This document shows, piece after piece, positions 31,672 through 39,858 of a stretch of DNA of 64,000 bases. The notes under the pieces are model-generated. The model saw only the letters and a list, made by a program, of their open reading frames with translations. It searched no databases and was not told where the DNA came from. Position numbers and translations under genes: made by a program. The stretch lies in assembly GCF_004375085.3 (NCBI RefSeq), contig NZ_SNAQ03000011.1, positions 124,001-188,000 on the forward strand, read 5' to 3'. Within the stretch, counting starts at the first letter, position 1. Each line of letters opens with the position of its first letter. This stretch comes from Lewinella sp. W8 (GTDB lineage: Bacteria > Bacteroidota > Bacteroidia > Chitinophagales > Saprospiraceae).

Positions 31672-33474
31672 TTATTTGAGCACCAGATTGCCACTGATGG
31701 AGCGGATTTCCATTCTTTCTCCTCCCCGGCCGATGGTGACGGGGGAGTTGGAGATGTTCATCAGGCCGGTTGCCTTGTTGGTGCTGCGGACCGGGAAGCT
31801 GGTGATGAGCTCGCCGCTCATGGTGCTGTAGGAAACCTCGGCGCCAAAATCCTTGTCGACGAGATCCAGTTCCACGTCTCCGCTCGTGGACACGAAGGAG
31901 GACGGAGTTTGGGGGTTCTCGCGGAAATTGACCTTGATGTGGCCGCTAACGGTGAAGATTTCCCGGACGCCCGTGACGTCGGTCATGTACACGCTGTTGC
32001 TGACGTGCTTGGCTTCAATCGTTTTGGCGTAAACGCTGGCCACCTTGATGTCTCCCCCGTTGATGGTGGAAAGGCCGAGGCTCAGGGAGCGGGGCACTTG
32101 GACTTTGTAGTGCAGATAAAACTGGTAGTTGTAGCAGTTGCCGCCACCACAGTTACTGATGTTGAAATCTCCGGTATTGGGGTCAAGGGAGGTGTAGGGC
32201 GATTCGTGGTAGAGAAAGATGACGTCGTCGCGTTCGGCGATGCCGAGTTGAACTTCTTTCTTGCCCTTTTCGAGTTCGGCCGGGGAATCCGCCTTGATGA
32301 TTTTTTCGACGGTCACCAGGATTTCGTCCCCGTCATAGCCGACGACGTCGACACCCCCGGTGATGTTGCGGACGGCCAGTACCTTTTCGGCACCGTCGTT
32401 CAGGTTGGCGAAGGAAAGCTTTTTGGTAATCACTTCCCGGTAGGACTGCAGGACACTGGCCGGGATTTCGTCGTCGCCGTAAACGGTGCCGGAGGGCATG
32501 TCCGGGATGTCCGCATGGTCGTCCTGGGCCATGGCGATTTCCGGTAGGGCCTGGGTGGCGTTGAGGCTCAGCATGGAGACGGCCAACAGGGGAAGTAGGA
32601 GGAGGTACTTCCAGCTGGAACGGGCGCTGGATTTCTTTGTATTCATCATGATAACACGTTTTTTGAGGAAGGATTCATTGTAATTGGTGGTAAGATTCAG
32701 GGCGTGCTGGGGCACGGATACCTTGACCAGACTCATCTGGTAGGTGGTGGGGTTATTGCCGGCGCTGAGCATCTCCGCGTCCGTCAGGTATTCAAGATTT
32801 TTGGTGATCGCCGTGCGCATCAGCCAGGCGAAGGGATTGAACCAGAGCAGGATGACCGTCAGCTCCGCGATGATTTTATCCAGGGTATGCGCCTGGGCGA
32901 CGTGGAGCTTTTCGTGGTCCAGAATCTGCTGGTAGGTGTCCGGATCGTACCTGGCCGGATTGAGGAAAATCCACGATCCGAACGAAAAGGGAGGGGTGTC
33001 GTCTTTCAGCTCGTAGATGGTATAAAGCCCGTCGCGGATGGACTGAAGTTTCCGCCGTTTCCGCAGCACGACGAAGAGCTGGACGAGGAAGGCGGCGGTG
33101 AAGATGCCTACCCCCAGAAAGTAGATCAGCGGGAGAAGGGGAAACCGGGAGAGGAAGCCGGGAAGACCGATACCCGTGGCCCCTTCTTCCCGGACGGCGG
33201 CGGGTGTCCCCGCCGTCGCTGCGGGTGGTGCGGTCAGGATGGCACCGTTCGGGGCCGTCATCGTCGGCGAAACGGGCGCAGTCCGGGAGGCCGTTTCCCC
33301 CGACCGCAGGGACCAGGCGGCGGGTACCTTCACCAGGGGCACCAACAGGGCCAGCAGCAGGCTGGCCAGGAGCACCCAGCGGTTCAGCTTGAAGAAGGTT
33401 TCCTTGCGCAGCAGCAGCCAGTAGAAGAGATACATGCCGCCCAGTAGAATCGATACGTGGATCAGGTAGCTCAT
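31672..33474 (-). CDS. BlaR1-type M56 membrane metalloprotease with DUF4097 domain
   Basis: The 600-residue protein has an N-terminal M56 domain with membrane helices at about 3-22, 32-50 and 111-137, a cytoplasmic zinc-protease motif HEKLH (H187, E188, H191) and a further helix near 205-222. A hydrophobic segment near 287-310 (SSWKYLLLLPLLAVSMLSL) leads to a large outer domain (about 350-600) of DUF4097 beta-solenoid type (VRNITGGVDVVGYDGDEILVTVEK ... LSTINGGDIKVASV ... VSTSGDVELDL ... YSTMSGELITSFPV). By analogy with BlaR1/MecR1, the outer domain would sense a signal and the protease would inactivate the BlaI-type repressor encoded upstream (ATGA overlap). No penicillin-binding sensor domain is present. 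Confidence 0.88.
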   Translation of the reverse strand: MSYLIHVSILLGGMYLFYWLLLRKETFFKLNRWVLLASLLLALLVPLVKVPAAWSLRSGETASRTAPVSPTMTAPNGAILTAPPAATAGTPAAVREEGATGIGLPGFLSRFPLLPLIYFLGVGIFTAAFLVQLFVVLRKRRKLQSIRDGLYTIYELKDDTPPFSFGSWIFLNPARYDPDTYQQILDHEKLHVAQAHTLDKIIAELTVILLWFNPFAWLMRTAITKNLEYLTDAEMLSAGNNPTTYQMSLVKVSVPQHALNLTTNYNESFLKKRVIMMNTKKSSARSSWKYLLLLPLLAVSMLSLNATQALPEIAMAQDDHADIPDMPSGTVYGDDEIPASVLQSYREVITKKLSFANLNDGAEKVLAVRNITGGVDVVGYDGDEILVTVEKIIKADSPAELEKGKKEVQLGIAERDDVIFLYHESPYTSLDPNTGDFNISNCGGGNCYNYQFYLHYKVQVPRSLSLGLSTINGGDIKVASVYAKTIEAKHVSNSVYMTDVTGVREIFTVSGHIKVNFRENPQTPSSFVSTSGDVELDLVDKDFGAEVSYSTMSGELITSFPVRSTNKATGLMNISNSPVTIGRGGERMEIRSISGNLVLK

Positions 33475-33836
33475 TTTTCTTCCCGTTTTTTGATCATCCT
33501 CAAAATTTCCTCCAGTTCACCCGAACTAACCTTTTCCTTCTTGGCGAAGTGGGAAATCATTTTGGAAAAAGAACTGTCGAAATACTTCCCGACGACGTCC
33601 TCCACCTCCAGGTTAGTGTAGGCATCCTGGGTGATGATGGGGTAGTACTGGTGGGTCCGGCCAAAGGCCCGGTGCCCCACGAAGCCCTTATCCTCCAGAA
33701 TACGGACCATGGTGGAAATGGAATTGTAGTGGGGTTTGGGTTCGGGAAACTCTTCCACGATTTCCTTCACGAAGGCCTTTTCCAGGCGCCAGAGAATCAA
33801 CATGATCTCTTCTTCACGGGGGGCTAGCTTTTGCAT
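33471..33836 (-). CDS. BlaI/MecI/CopY-family repressor
   Basis: The 121-residue protein is a winged-helix repressor: KLAPREEEIMLILWRLEKAFVKEIVEEFPEPKPHYNSISTMVRILEDKGFVGHRAFGRTHQYYPIIT matches the DNA-binding half (residues 2-70), and the C-terminal half (DVVGKYFDSSFSKMISHFAKKEKVSSGELEEILRMIKK) is the dimerisation helix pair. It overlaps the M56 protease gene by 4 nt and is translated with it. Four operator-like palindromes lie between 5 and 93 nt upstream of its start, so it probably represses its own operon. Relatives are cleaved by their partner protease on signal. Confidence 0.95.
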   Translation of the reverse strand: MQKLAPREEEIMLILWRLEKAFVKEIVEEFPEPKPHYNSISTMVRILEDKGFVGHRAFGRTHQYYPIITQDAYTNLEVEDVVGKYFDSSFSKMISHFAKKEKVSSGELEEILRMIKKREEK

Positions 33837-33840
33837 TTTG

Positions 33841-33929
33841 AACTAATTGATTAGTTGACGCGATCAAAGTTATAACTATTGAATTAGTTTTGCAACTAAA
33901 TAATTAGTTAAATAACGAATTGCTTAGTT
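33841..33929. promoter_or_regulatory. Array of four operator-like palindromes upstream of blaI-type gene
   Basis: Four 16-bp sites follow the pattern AACTA......TTAGTT: AACTAATTGATTAGTT (33841-33856), AACTATTGAATTAGTT (33874-33889), AACTAAATAATTAGTT (33894-33909) and the weaker AACGAATTGCTTAGTT (33914-33929). The last three start exactly 20 bp apart, close to two helical turns, so repressor dimers would sit on one face. The first starts 33 bp before the second and touches the gene's 5' leader. Confidence 0.75.
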
Positions 33930-34110
33930 TTACTGGGTTTCGGACTGCGGATTTCGTAAATATGGATCGACTTGAATACGGATTTGGTGGTTAAGTGTCG
34001 CAACTTCTCCCCCAACTCACGACCTTTGTCTTACGTGGTGATGCCCCTCCCACGCGTACTACTACGGAGCACCGAGGCTCCGCAGTCTTATCGGACCCAA
34101 AAAACCCATT

Positions 34111-35916
34111 ATGGCCGCTAGCCTGAAAGATTTGCGGGCCTTAATCCGGGACAACCCCTACAAGTATCTTCTTGCCACCGCCTGGCGCTACGCCGAAGGT
34201 ATGCGGCGGCGTTACGTACTGATCTACCTCATGTTCATTGGGGTGAACGGATTAATCTCCCTGCAGCCCATCATTTTCGGCCTTTTCATCAATTTTCTCC
34301 AGGCCGGAGAGGGCAACCTCCTGCGTGGTGCCCTGATTTACGGTGGACTGTACATGGCCATCATTTTCGGATTTTGGTCCCTACAGTGGCCCGCCCGCCT
34401 GATGGAACGCCGGATGGCCTTCGAGCTGAGCCGGCGGCTGATGCTCGAAAGCTATGACCGTATCGTCCACCTGCCGCTCGACTGGCACCGCCGCCACCAC
34501 AGCGGCGATACCATCAACCGGGCCCGCAAGGGATACGAAGCCCTCCGGCTCTTTTTTGACAACGGCTTCGCCTACTTCCAGACCATCACCCGGATGGTGA
34601 TCGCCCTGATCGCCATCGTCATCTTCAGCCCCATCTTCGGGGGCATCGCCGTAGTACTGGGGCTGGTCATCCTGATGACCGTCCTGACCTTTGATGGCCC
34701 CATCATCGAGGCCAACAAAGCCATCAACGACCGGGAAAACGAACTGATGGCCGGCCTGAGCGACAACCTGAGTAACATCATCACGGTCACCACGCTCCGC
34801 CTGGGCACCCGGACGGCCAAACGGATCGACGAGCGCATTGGCCGGGTGTGGCCACCCTTCCTGAGCGGCACCAAGATCAACGAACGCAAGTGGTTCACCG
34901 TGTCGGTCTTCACCGGCCTGATGTACGTCAGCATCGTCATCGGTTTCGTTTACCAGAACTACGTGCCCGGAGAGGTTTTCCTGGTCGGCGGACTGGTGAC
35001 CCTCATCGGTTACGTCAACCAGTTCGCCAACCAGCTGAGCAGCCTGACGGCCCAGTACAATCAGATCATTCGCTTCCGGTCGGACCTGGCGGCCATCGAG
35101 CCGATCTACGAAGCCTACGAAACCCTGTCGTGGCAGTCGCCGGAAAAGGAACTCCGTCGCGACTGGACCACCCTGAAAATCTCTAACCTCAACTTCAAAT
35201 ACGAAGCGGGAGGGGACGGAATCCAGAACGTGGAACTCCGCCTCGATCGCGGCAAGCGCATCGCCCTCATCGGTCCCAGCGGCAGCGGTAAAACCACAAC
35301 GCTGTACACGCTACGGGGCTTGTACCCGCCGGAATCCATTCATCTGCACTTCGACGAGGGTGCCCCCGCACCGGGGGGCGGTGAACTGCGGGAAAAATCG
35401 GGGGGACAGATTTTTGAGCAGACGACCCTGATTCCGCAAACGCCGGAAATCTTCGAGGAAACCTTCCGGAACAACCTCACCATGGGGCTACCCCGAGAAC
35501 CCGCCGAACTGGAACGGGCCATTCACCTCTCGGTTCTGGAAGAAGTAATCGGTAATGCGGAGGCGGGGCTGGACACCTTCCTGGCCGAAGGCGGCGCCAA
35601 CCTGAGCGGCGGACAACGGCAACGACTGAGCATTGCCCGCGGCCTGCTGGCCGCAGATACCTCCACCCTGCTCCTCCTCGACGAACCCACCAGCAGCCTG
35701 GACCCGCAAACCGAATTACTGGTGTACGAGCGGATATTCGAGGCCTTCCCCGAGAAGACCATCGTTTCCACCCTCCACCGCCTGCACCTGCTGCGCTTCT
35801 TTGACCACATCTACTACATGGAAGACGGAAAAATCCAGGCCGAGGGAGACCTGCGCACCCTCCTGCGGGACAGCGACCGCTTCCGGACACTCTACGAGGA
35901 ACAGGTTGGCGTGTAA
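34111..35916 (+). CDS. ABC transporter, fused permease and ATPase (exporter type)
   Basis: The 601-residue protein is a half-size exporter. The permease (about 25-330) has six membrane segments, including YVLIYLMFIGVNGLISLQPIIFGLFINFL and AALIAIVIFSPIFGGIAVVLGLVILMTVL-like helices; the ATPase (about 350-600) has Walker A GPSGSGKTTT (388-397), the signature LSGGQRQR (498-505) and Walker B LLLLDEP (521-527) with a switch histidine in STLHRLH. It would work as a homodimer or with a partner. Between Walker A and signature is a longer insertion than usual (HFDEGAPAPGGGELREKSGGQ). Substrate unknown. The last nine codons are part of an 85-bp sequence duplicated downstream. Confidence 0.93.
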   Translation: MAASLKDLRALIRDNPYKYLLATAWRYAEGMRRRYVLIYLMFIGVNGLISLQPIIFGLFINFLQAGEGNLLRGALIYGGLYMAIIFGFWSLQWPARLMERRMAFELSRRLMLESYDRIVHLPLDWHRRHHSGDTINRARKGYEALRLFFDNGFAYFQTITRMVIALIAIVIFSPIFGGIAVVLGLVILMTVLTFDGPIIEANKAINDRENELMAGLSDNLSNIITVTTLRLGTRTAKRIDERIGRVWPPFLSGTKINERKWFTVSVFTGLMYVSIVIGFVYQNYVPGEVFLVGGLVTLIGYVNQFANQLSSLTAQYNQIIRFRSDLAAIEPIYEAYETLSWQSPEKELRRDWTTLKISNLNFKYEAGGDGIQNVELRLDRGKRIALIGPSGSGKTTTLYTLRGLYPPESIHLHFDEGAPAPGGGELREKSGGQIFEQTTLIPQTPEIFEETFRNNLTMGLPREPAELERAIHLSVLEEVIGNAEAGLDTFLAEGGANLSGGQRQRLSIARGLLAADTSTLLLLDEPTSSLDPQTELLVYERIFEAFPEKTIVSTLHRLHLLRFFDHIYYMEDGKIQAEGDLRTLLRDSDRFRTLYEEQVGV

Positions 35917-35976
35917 GCACCCGGTCGTCCGCCGAAACGCGAGGCACGAGCTGGTTCGTCGGCCGACCGAAGTGGA
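35892..35976 (+). repeat. 85-bp direct duplication, first copy (includes end of ABC gene)
   Basis: From CTACGAGGAACAGG to CCGAAGTGGA it is identical by eye to 36198-36282, 306 bp downstream. It covers the last eight codons and stop of the ABC transporter gene plus a complete 46-bp palindromic repeat. Confidence 0.9.
35923..35968 (+). repeat. 46-bp palindromic dispersed repeat, copy 3
   Basis: Starts GGTCGTCCGCCGAAACGCG and ends GGTTCGTCGGCCGACC; arms pair except at two positions. Lies 7 bp past the ABC transporter stop. Confidence 0.85.
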
Positions 35977-36197
35977 TTGAAGGAAGGATTGAGGGAAGGA
36001 ATGGACATCGGCAAATGGCGTTTACACCTTTCCCTGGTTGTAACAGTCTGCCGTGCGGCCATCGGCAAACGGCTGCTGGTCCGAACAGTGTAGTTTTTGA
36101 AGGGCCGTGCTAAATAAGGTAACGGTCCTCAAGTGTTCGGCCGTCGTTGCCCTCGGCTGCGCCATCGTGCCACAGACTTCCGACCACGATCTTCTTC

Positions 36198-36282
36198 CTA
36201 CGAGGAACAGGTTGGCGTGTAAGCACCCGGTCGTCCGCCGAAACGCGAGGCACGAGCTGGTTCGTCGGCCGACCGAAGTGGA
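36198..36282 (+). repeat. 85-bp direct duplication, second copy
   Basis: Identical by eye to 35892-35976. Here the LYEEQVGV-stop coding end is detached from its gene, showing that the copy came from the ABC transporter terminus. Confidence 0.9.
36229..36274 (+). repeat. 46-bp palindromic dispersed repeat, copy 4
   Basis: Identical to copy 3 and inside the second 85-bp copy. It lies 31 bp past the stop of the convergent PorT-like gene. Confidence 0.85.
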
Positions 36283-36304
36283 ATTATTCTTTCGCCAACC
36301 GAGT

Positions 36305-37063
36305 CTAAAACATTATCCCCAGCGTAATCACGAAGGAATTGACCTTCCCCCGGCTGTCGTCTTCCTGGGGGTTACGGCCTTCCCGCACCAGTTCCGTACC
36401 CCGGTCGGTGGTCAGGTCGGCAAATCCGTTCTGGAAGGCCAGGCCCGCAATCAGGGCGGTATTGGTGGACAGGGCGTACTCCACGCCCGCTCCCAGGCTC
36501 CAGCCCAGGTTAAAGGAGTTGACCTCGCTGCTGATCTTGAAGTCTTCCTCACTGTCGACGAAGCCGGAGTTCGGCAGGCTACCCGTGGCCTGCGTCAGGA
36601 TACCCAGGTTGAGCGTCGGACGCACGTAGTAGCGGAGGTAGCCGAACTCCCGCGTGCGCAGCGTAAGCCCGAAGGGAATCTCCAGAAATTGCATATTGTA
36701 TTTGAACGAGGTACCCCCCGAAAGACTATCCGGTGGCATGGCCAGCGCATCGTCCAGCGACTCCTGCCAGATTTTGATCGTCCGGTACTGGTCTTCGTAA
36801 AAGAGCGTTCCTCCGGCGTTGAAATGGAATCCGATGCCGGTGTGAATGCTGTAATTTTCCTGAAAATAGTATTCGGTGATCAGTCCCAGTTTGACCCCGA
36901 GGTTCGTCCCGTCACCGTTGATCAGGTTGTCGTCGGTGGCCATGTAGCTGAAGGTGGGGCTCATCTGAATGCCGAAGCGAATATCGTTTTGGGCGCTGAG
37001 CGCAGGTGCCAGGCACCACACCAGGAGCAGGGAGAAGCAGGGAGTTAGATAATTTTTAAACAT
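36305..37063 (-). CDS. PorT-family outer membrane beta-barrel protein
   Basis: The 252-residue protein has a signal peptide (1-21, LAPALSAQ) when started at 37063, which is preferred over an upstream ATG at 37120. The mature part alternates amphipathic strands characteristic of eight-stranded PorT/OMP_b-brl barrels: DIRFGIQMSPTFSYMATDD, LGVKLGLITEYYFQENYSIHTGIGF, MQFLEIPFGLTLRTREFGYLRYYVRPTLNLGIL, NLGWSLGAGVEYALS, NALIAGL-like and a final VNSFVITLGIMF ending in Phe. PorT is required for type IX secretion in Porphyromonas. The divergent neighbour is gldB, also tied to gliding and T9SS, which strengthens the assignment, but barrels of this class are numerous. Confidence 0.75.
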   Translation of the reverse strand: MFKNYLTPCFSLLLVWCLAPALSAQNDIRFGIQMSPTFSYMATDDNLINGDGTNLGVKLGLITEYYFQENYSIHTGIGFHFNAGGTLFYEDQYRTIKIWQESLDDALAMPPDSLSGGTSFKYNMQFLEIPFGLTLRTREFGYLRYYVRPTLNLGILTQATGSLPNSGFVDSEEDFKISSEVNSFNLGWSLGAGVEYALSTNTALIAGLAFQNGFADLTTDRGTELVREGRNPQEDDSRGKVNSFVITLGIMF

Positions 37064-37123
37064 GCAAGGCGTTGGTTTTGTCGTTGGATATAACGAGCCG
37101 GTGCAGCCGGCATTCTGCAATCT

Positions 37124-38173
37124 ATGGAATTGAACGTAAAAGTAACGGTAGCGTCCCTCATTCTCGTATTAAGTCTTGCCGCCTGTTCGGGCGACGAAGA
37201 GCCACCACCCCCCGACGTAAGCGGTATCGACGTTTCGGTGGACCTGCTGCGCTACGAGCGGTCCGTCATGAACCTGGACACCAATGACCTGGCGGCCGGC
37301 ATCGCGGCCCTCGACGAGGACTTCGGCGAATTCAGCGATGTCTACCTCACCTACATCGTTCCCCTGCGGCGGGGTGATTTCTCCCCCGAAGAACAATTGG
37401 CGGTGATGAAGGCCTTCGTCACCTTTCCCCTCATCCAGGCCCTGGATTCCCTGGTGGCCGAGCGATTCACCGACGAGAAGATGGCCCGGCAGCAGGATGA
37501 GCTGGAGCAAGCCCTCCGCTACTACAAATACTACCTGCCGGACGCTCCCCTACCGGACACCCTCATGACCTACCTGGCCCAGTTCGAACTGGCCGCCCTG
37601 CTCTACGGCGAGGGGCAACTGGCCGTCGGACTGGACTTCTTCCTCGGCCCGGAATTTGACTACCAGGCCGTGGACGCCCGGGAAACCATTTTTTCCAGCT
37701 ACCTGTCCCGTACCTACACCCCCGAACACATGACGGAGAAGTTGATGCGGGTCCTGATCGATGACTACATCCCCCGGCCCCGGGCCGGGCGCCTGATCGA
37801 CTACCTGGTCTACGAAGGGAAAAAACTCTTCCTCCTGGATCGGGTGCTGCCCGGGGTGTCGGACAGCATCCTCTTTGAAGTGTCCGGCGCGGAAATGGAC
37901 TGGCTGCGGGAAAACGAAACCCAGATCTACGCTTACGTCCAGAAGGAGAAAATCCTCTATGACAGCAGCACCGACCTGATCCGCAAATACACCCAGCCGG
38001 CTCCCTACTCTCCGGGCATGCCGCAGGAGTCTCCCGGTGGCGCGGTCAACTACCTGGGCAAGCGGATCGTGGAGGCCTTCGTGCGGGCAAACCCCAAGAT
38101 TACCATGGAAGAGTTGATAAACATTGAAGATGGTCAACGTATCTTGGAAGCAGCGCGTTATAAACCCAGGTAA
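37124..38173 (+). CDS. gldB: Gliding motility lipoprotein GldB
   Basis: The 349-residue lipoprotein (SLAAC, C21) shows the GldB pattern: DVSVDLLRYERSVMNLD, the central IDDYIPRPRAGRLIDYLVYEGKKLFLLDRVLPGVSD, WLRENETQIYAYVQKEKILYDSS and the C-terminal block QESPGGAVNYLGKRIVEAFVRANPKITMEELINIEDGQRILEAARYKPR, which corresponds to the SPGR...GWxIV...YKP end of GldB. GldB is essential for gliding and type IX secretion in Flavobacterium and sits in the cell envelope; its molecular role is unresolved. The divergent gene is PorT-like, with a 60-bp shared promoter region. Confidence 0.88.
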   Translation: MELNVKVTVASLILVLSLAACSGDEEPPPPDVSGIDVSVDLLRYERSVMNLDTNDLAAGIAALDEDFGEFSDVYLTYIVPLRRGDFSPEEQLAVMKAFVTFPLIQALDSLVAERFTDEKMARQQDELEQALRYYKYYLPDAPLPDTLMTYLAQFELAALLYGEGQLAVGLDFFLGPEFDYQAVDARETIFSSYLSRTYTPEHMTEKLMRVLIDDYIPRPRAGRLIDYLVYEGKKLFLLDRVLPGVSDSILFEVSGAEMDWLRENETQIYAYVQKEKILYDSSTDLIRKYTQPAPYSPGMPQESPGGAVNYLGKRIVEAFVRANPKITMEELINIEDGQRILEAARYKPR

Positions 38174-38366
38174 CGTCAGGTTGGATTTTTCCAGTTGACC
38201 ATTGGAAGGATCAGCCTTCTGCTTCCTTCCGGATGTAGCTCGGGCTCCATGGGTAAACCACTTCCTTGCCTTTGGTGCCCCGGTTAAAAACTATCCTGTC
38301 TTGCCCGGCCAACCCTGGTCATCCCTTCCATGACTTTCTTACGAATACTCTTTAAATAATCACATC

Positions 38367-39314
38367 ATGCCTACTACCGCTCGCACCATTCCCCTGGTCA
38401 ATCTTGCTGAGTTTGAAAACGGGGACGAAGCCACCCGGCAGGCCTTCATCAAAAAACTAGGACATGCTTTCCACGACATCGGTTTTGTGGGAGTAACGGG
38501 GCACGGCATCCCCAAGGAACTCATCGATGATTTTTACGTGGCCGCCAAGCGCTTCTTTGCGTTGGACACCGAGACCAAGAAGCAGTACGAAATTGCGGGA
38601 GCGGCCGGTCAGCGCGGATACACCTCCTTCGGGAAGGAAAAGGCCAAGCAAAGTAAAGTGGCGGACCTGAAGGAGTTTTTCCAGATCGGCCAGGAGTCTG
38701 CGGGCATGAGCGCCGAAGAGCGGAACCCCGATGTGGCCGAGGTGCCGGAATTTATGGACCTGGGCCGGAAACTGTACCGGGCCTTCGAAGAAAAGGGCAA
38801 CAGCCTGCTGCGGGCCATCGCCCTCCACCTGGAACTCCCCGAAAATTATTTTGAGGGCTACACCAAAGACGGCGTCAGCATCCTGCGGGCCATTCACTAC
38901 CCTCCCATCACCGAAGAACCCGCTTCGGCCATCCGCGCCGAGCAGCACGAAGACATCAACCTCATTACCCTGCTGGTGGGCGCCAGCGCCGGTGGACTGC
39001 AGCTGCAGAACCAGGACGGCGTCTGGCAGGAAATCGTGCCGGAAAACGACGAAATCGTCATCAACGTGGGCGACATGCTGCAACGGCTGACGAACAACTA
39101 CCTGAAGTCCACCACCCACCGGGTCGTTAATCCCCCCCGCGAGGAGTGGCATAAGCCCCGCCTCAGCATTCCCTTCTTCCTGCACCCCCGTCCCTCCATG
39201 CGCCTCGATGTTCTGGAGCGCTGCGTGACGGCCGACAACCCCCAGCACTACCCCCCCACCACGGCGGGAGAGTACCTGGATGAGCGCCTGCGGGAGATCG
39301 GATTGAAAAAATAA
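38367..39314 (+). CDS. Isopenicillin N synthase-like Fe(II)/2-oxoglutarate oxygenase
   Basis: The 315-residue protein has the N-terminal DIOX_N region (PLVNLAEFENGDEATRQAFIKKLGHAFHDIGFVGVTGHGIP, residues about 6-47) and a C-terminal jelly-roll. The iron ligands are H194 and D196 (EQHEDINLITLL) and H251 (STTHRVV); the co-substrate-binding R-x-S motif is RLSIPFF near residue 265. This is the layout of IPNS-like, 2-oxoglutarate-dependent oxygenases, whose substrates vary widely; no antibiotic biosynthesis genes are adjacent, so penicillin chemistry should not be assumed. Soluble, cytoplasmic. Confidence 0.93.
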   Translation: MPTTARTIPLVNLAEFENGDEATRQAFIKKLGHAFHDIGFVGVTGHGIPKELIDDFYVAAKRFFALDTETKKQYEIAGAAGQRGYTSFGKEKAKQSKVADLKEFFQIGQESAGMSAEERNPDVAEVPEFMDLGRKLYRAFEEKGNSLLRAIALHLELPENYFEGYTKDGVSILRAIHYPPITEEPASAIRAEQHEDINLITLLVGASAGGLQLQNQDGVWQEIVPENDEIVINVGDMLQRLTNNYLKSTTHRVVNPPREEWHKPRLSIPFFLHPRPSMRLDVLERCVTADNPQHYPPTTAGEYLDERLREIGLKK

Positions 39315-39460
39315 TTCCCCATCGGGAGGCAACCCCGCCAAAACCGGATGCACCAAACTAACGTTATTATGACGCAGCGTCGGTTTTGGCGTTTGGACTT
39401 GCCCCTGTTCATCACTTACCTTTACCATCCCTGCGGTTGTAGGTAACCAAGTATCTCGAT

Positions 39461-39715
39461 ATGAACGCTACACTGTTATTTTTGAACGCTATCGGCCCGG
39501 AGATGATCATCATCTTCTTTGCCATCCTGCTGCTATTCGGAGGAAAGAAAATTCCCGAATTGATGCGTGGAGTCGGTAAGGGCATCCGTGAGTTCAACAC
39601 GGCGCGTGGCAACCTTGAGAAAGAACTCAAGGAAGGCATGAAGGAAGAAGAGCAAAAGGAGAAAGCTCGGATGAAGCAGAAGGAAGAATCCTTCATCACC
39701 CGCAACGATGACTAG
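39461..39715 (+). CDS. tatA: Sec-independent translocase subunit TatA/E
   Basis: The 84-residue protein has one N-terminal membrane helix ([16 protein letters not shown], residues about 12-27), followed by the invariant [20 protein letters not shown] amphipathic helix and a charged Lys/Glu-rich tail, which is the TatA/TatE pattern. TatA oligomerises to form the pore through which folded twin-arginine proteins cross the inner membrane with TatC. tatC is not adjacent. A TACCTTTA box lies about 40 nt upstream. A strong terminator follows 26 bp after the stop. Confidence 0.95.
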   Translation: MNATLLFLNAIGPEMIIIFFAILLLFGGKKIPELMRGVGKGIREFNTARGNLEKELKEGMKEEEQKEKARMKQKEESFITRNDD

Positions 39716-39741
39716 TGCTCCCATTGCGCCCCTTCCGGCGT

Positions 39742-39778
39742 AAAAAGCCCCGCAGTGACCTTCACTGCGGGGCTTTTT
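39742..39778 (+). terminator. Bidirectional intrinsic terminator between tatA and DUF937 gene
   Basis: A 17-bp perfect stem (39742-39758 with 39762-39778, core AGCCCCGCAGTGA) has a 3-nt loop and is flanked by A-run and T-run, so it can terminate transcripts from both convergent genes. Confidence 0.92.
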
Positions 39779-39858
39779 AGTTTTAAATAAGTGGTTTAAG
39801 CAGCGTGCGGCGGCAGAGTAAGACGAGGCATCCTCCATCCCCCTTCACGCAAAGAACT

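Larger units (their letters stand above)
35917..36304. other. 388-bp intergenic region between ABC exporter and porT-like gene
   Basis: No gene seen. It is mostly the duplicated 85-bp segment and a purine-rich GGAAGGATTGAGGGAAGG tract near 35982-36000. Confidence 0.7.

Noticed and set aside
38367-39314. Possible penicillin or cephalosporin biosynthesis from the IPNS-like gene.
   Set aside because: IPNS-like oxygenases are functionally diverse, and no ACV synthetase or other pathway gene is nearby.
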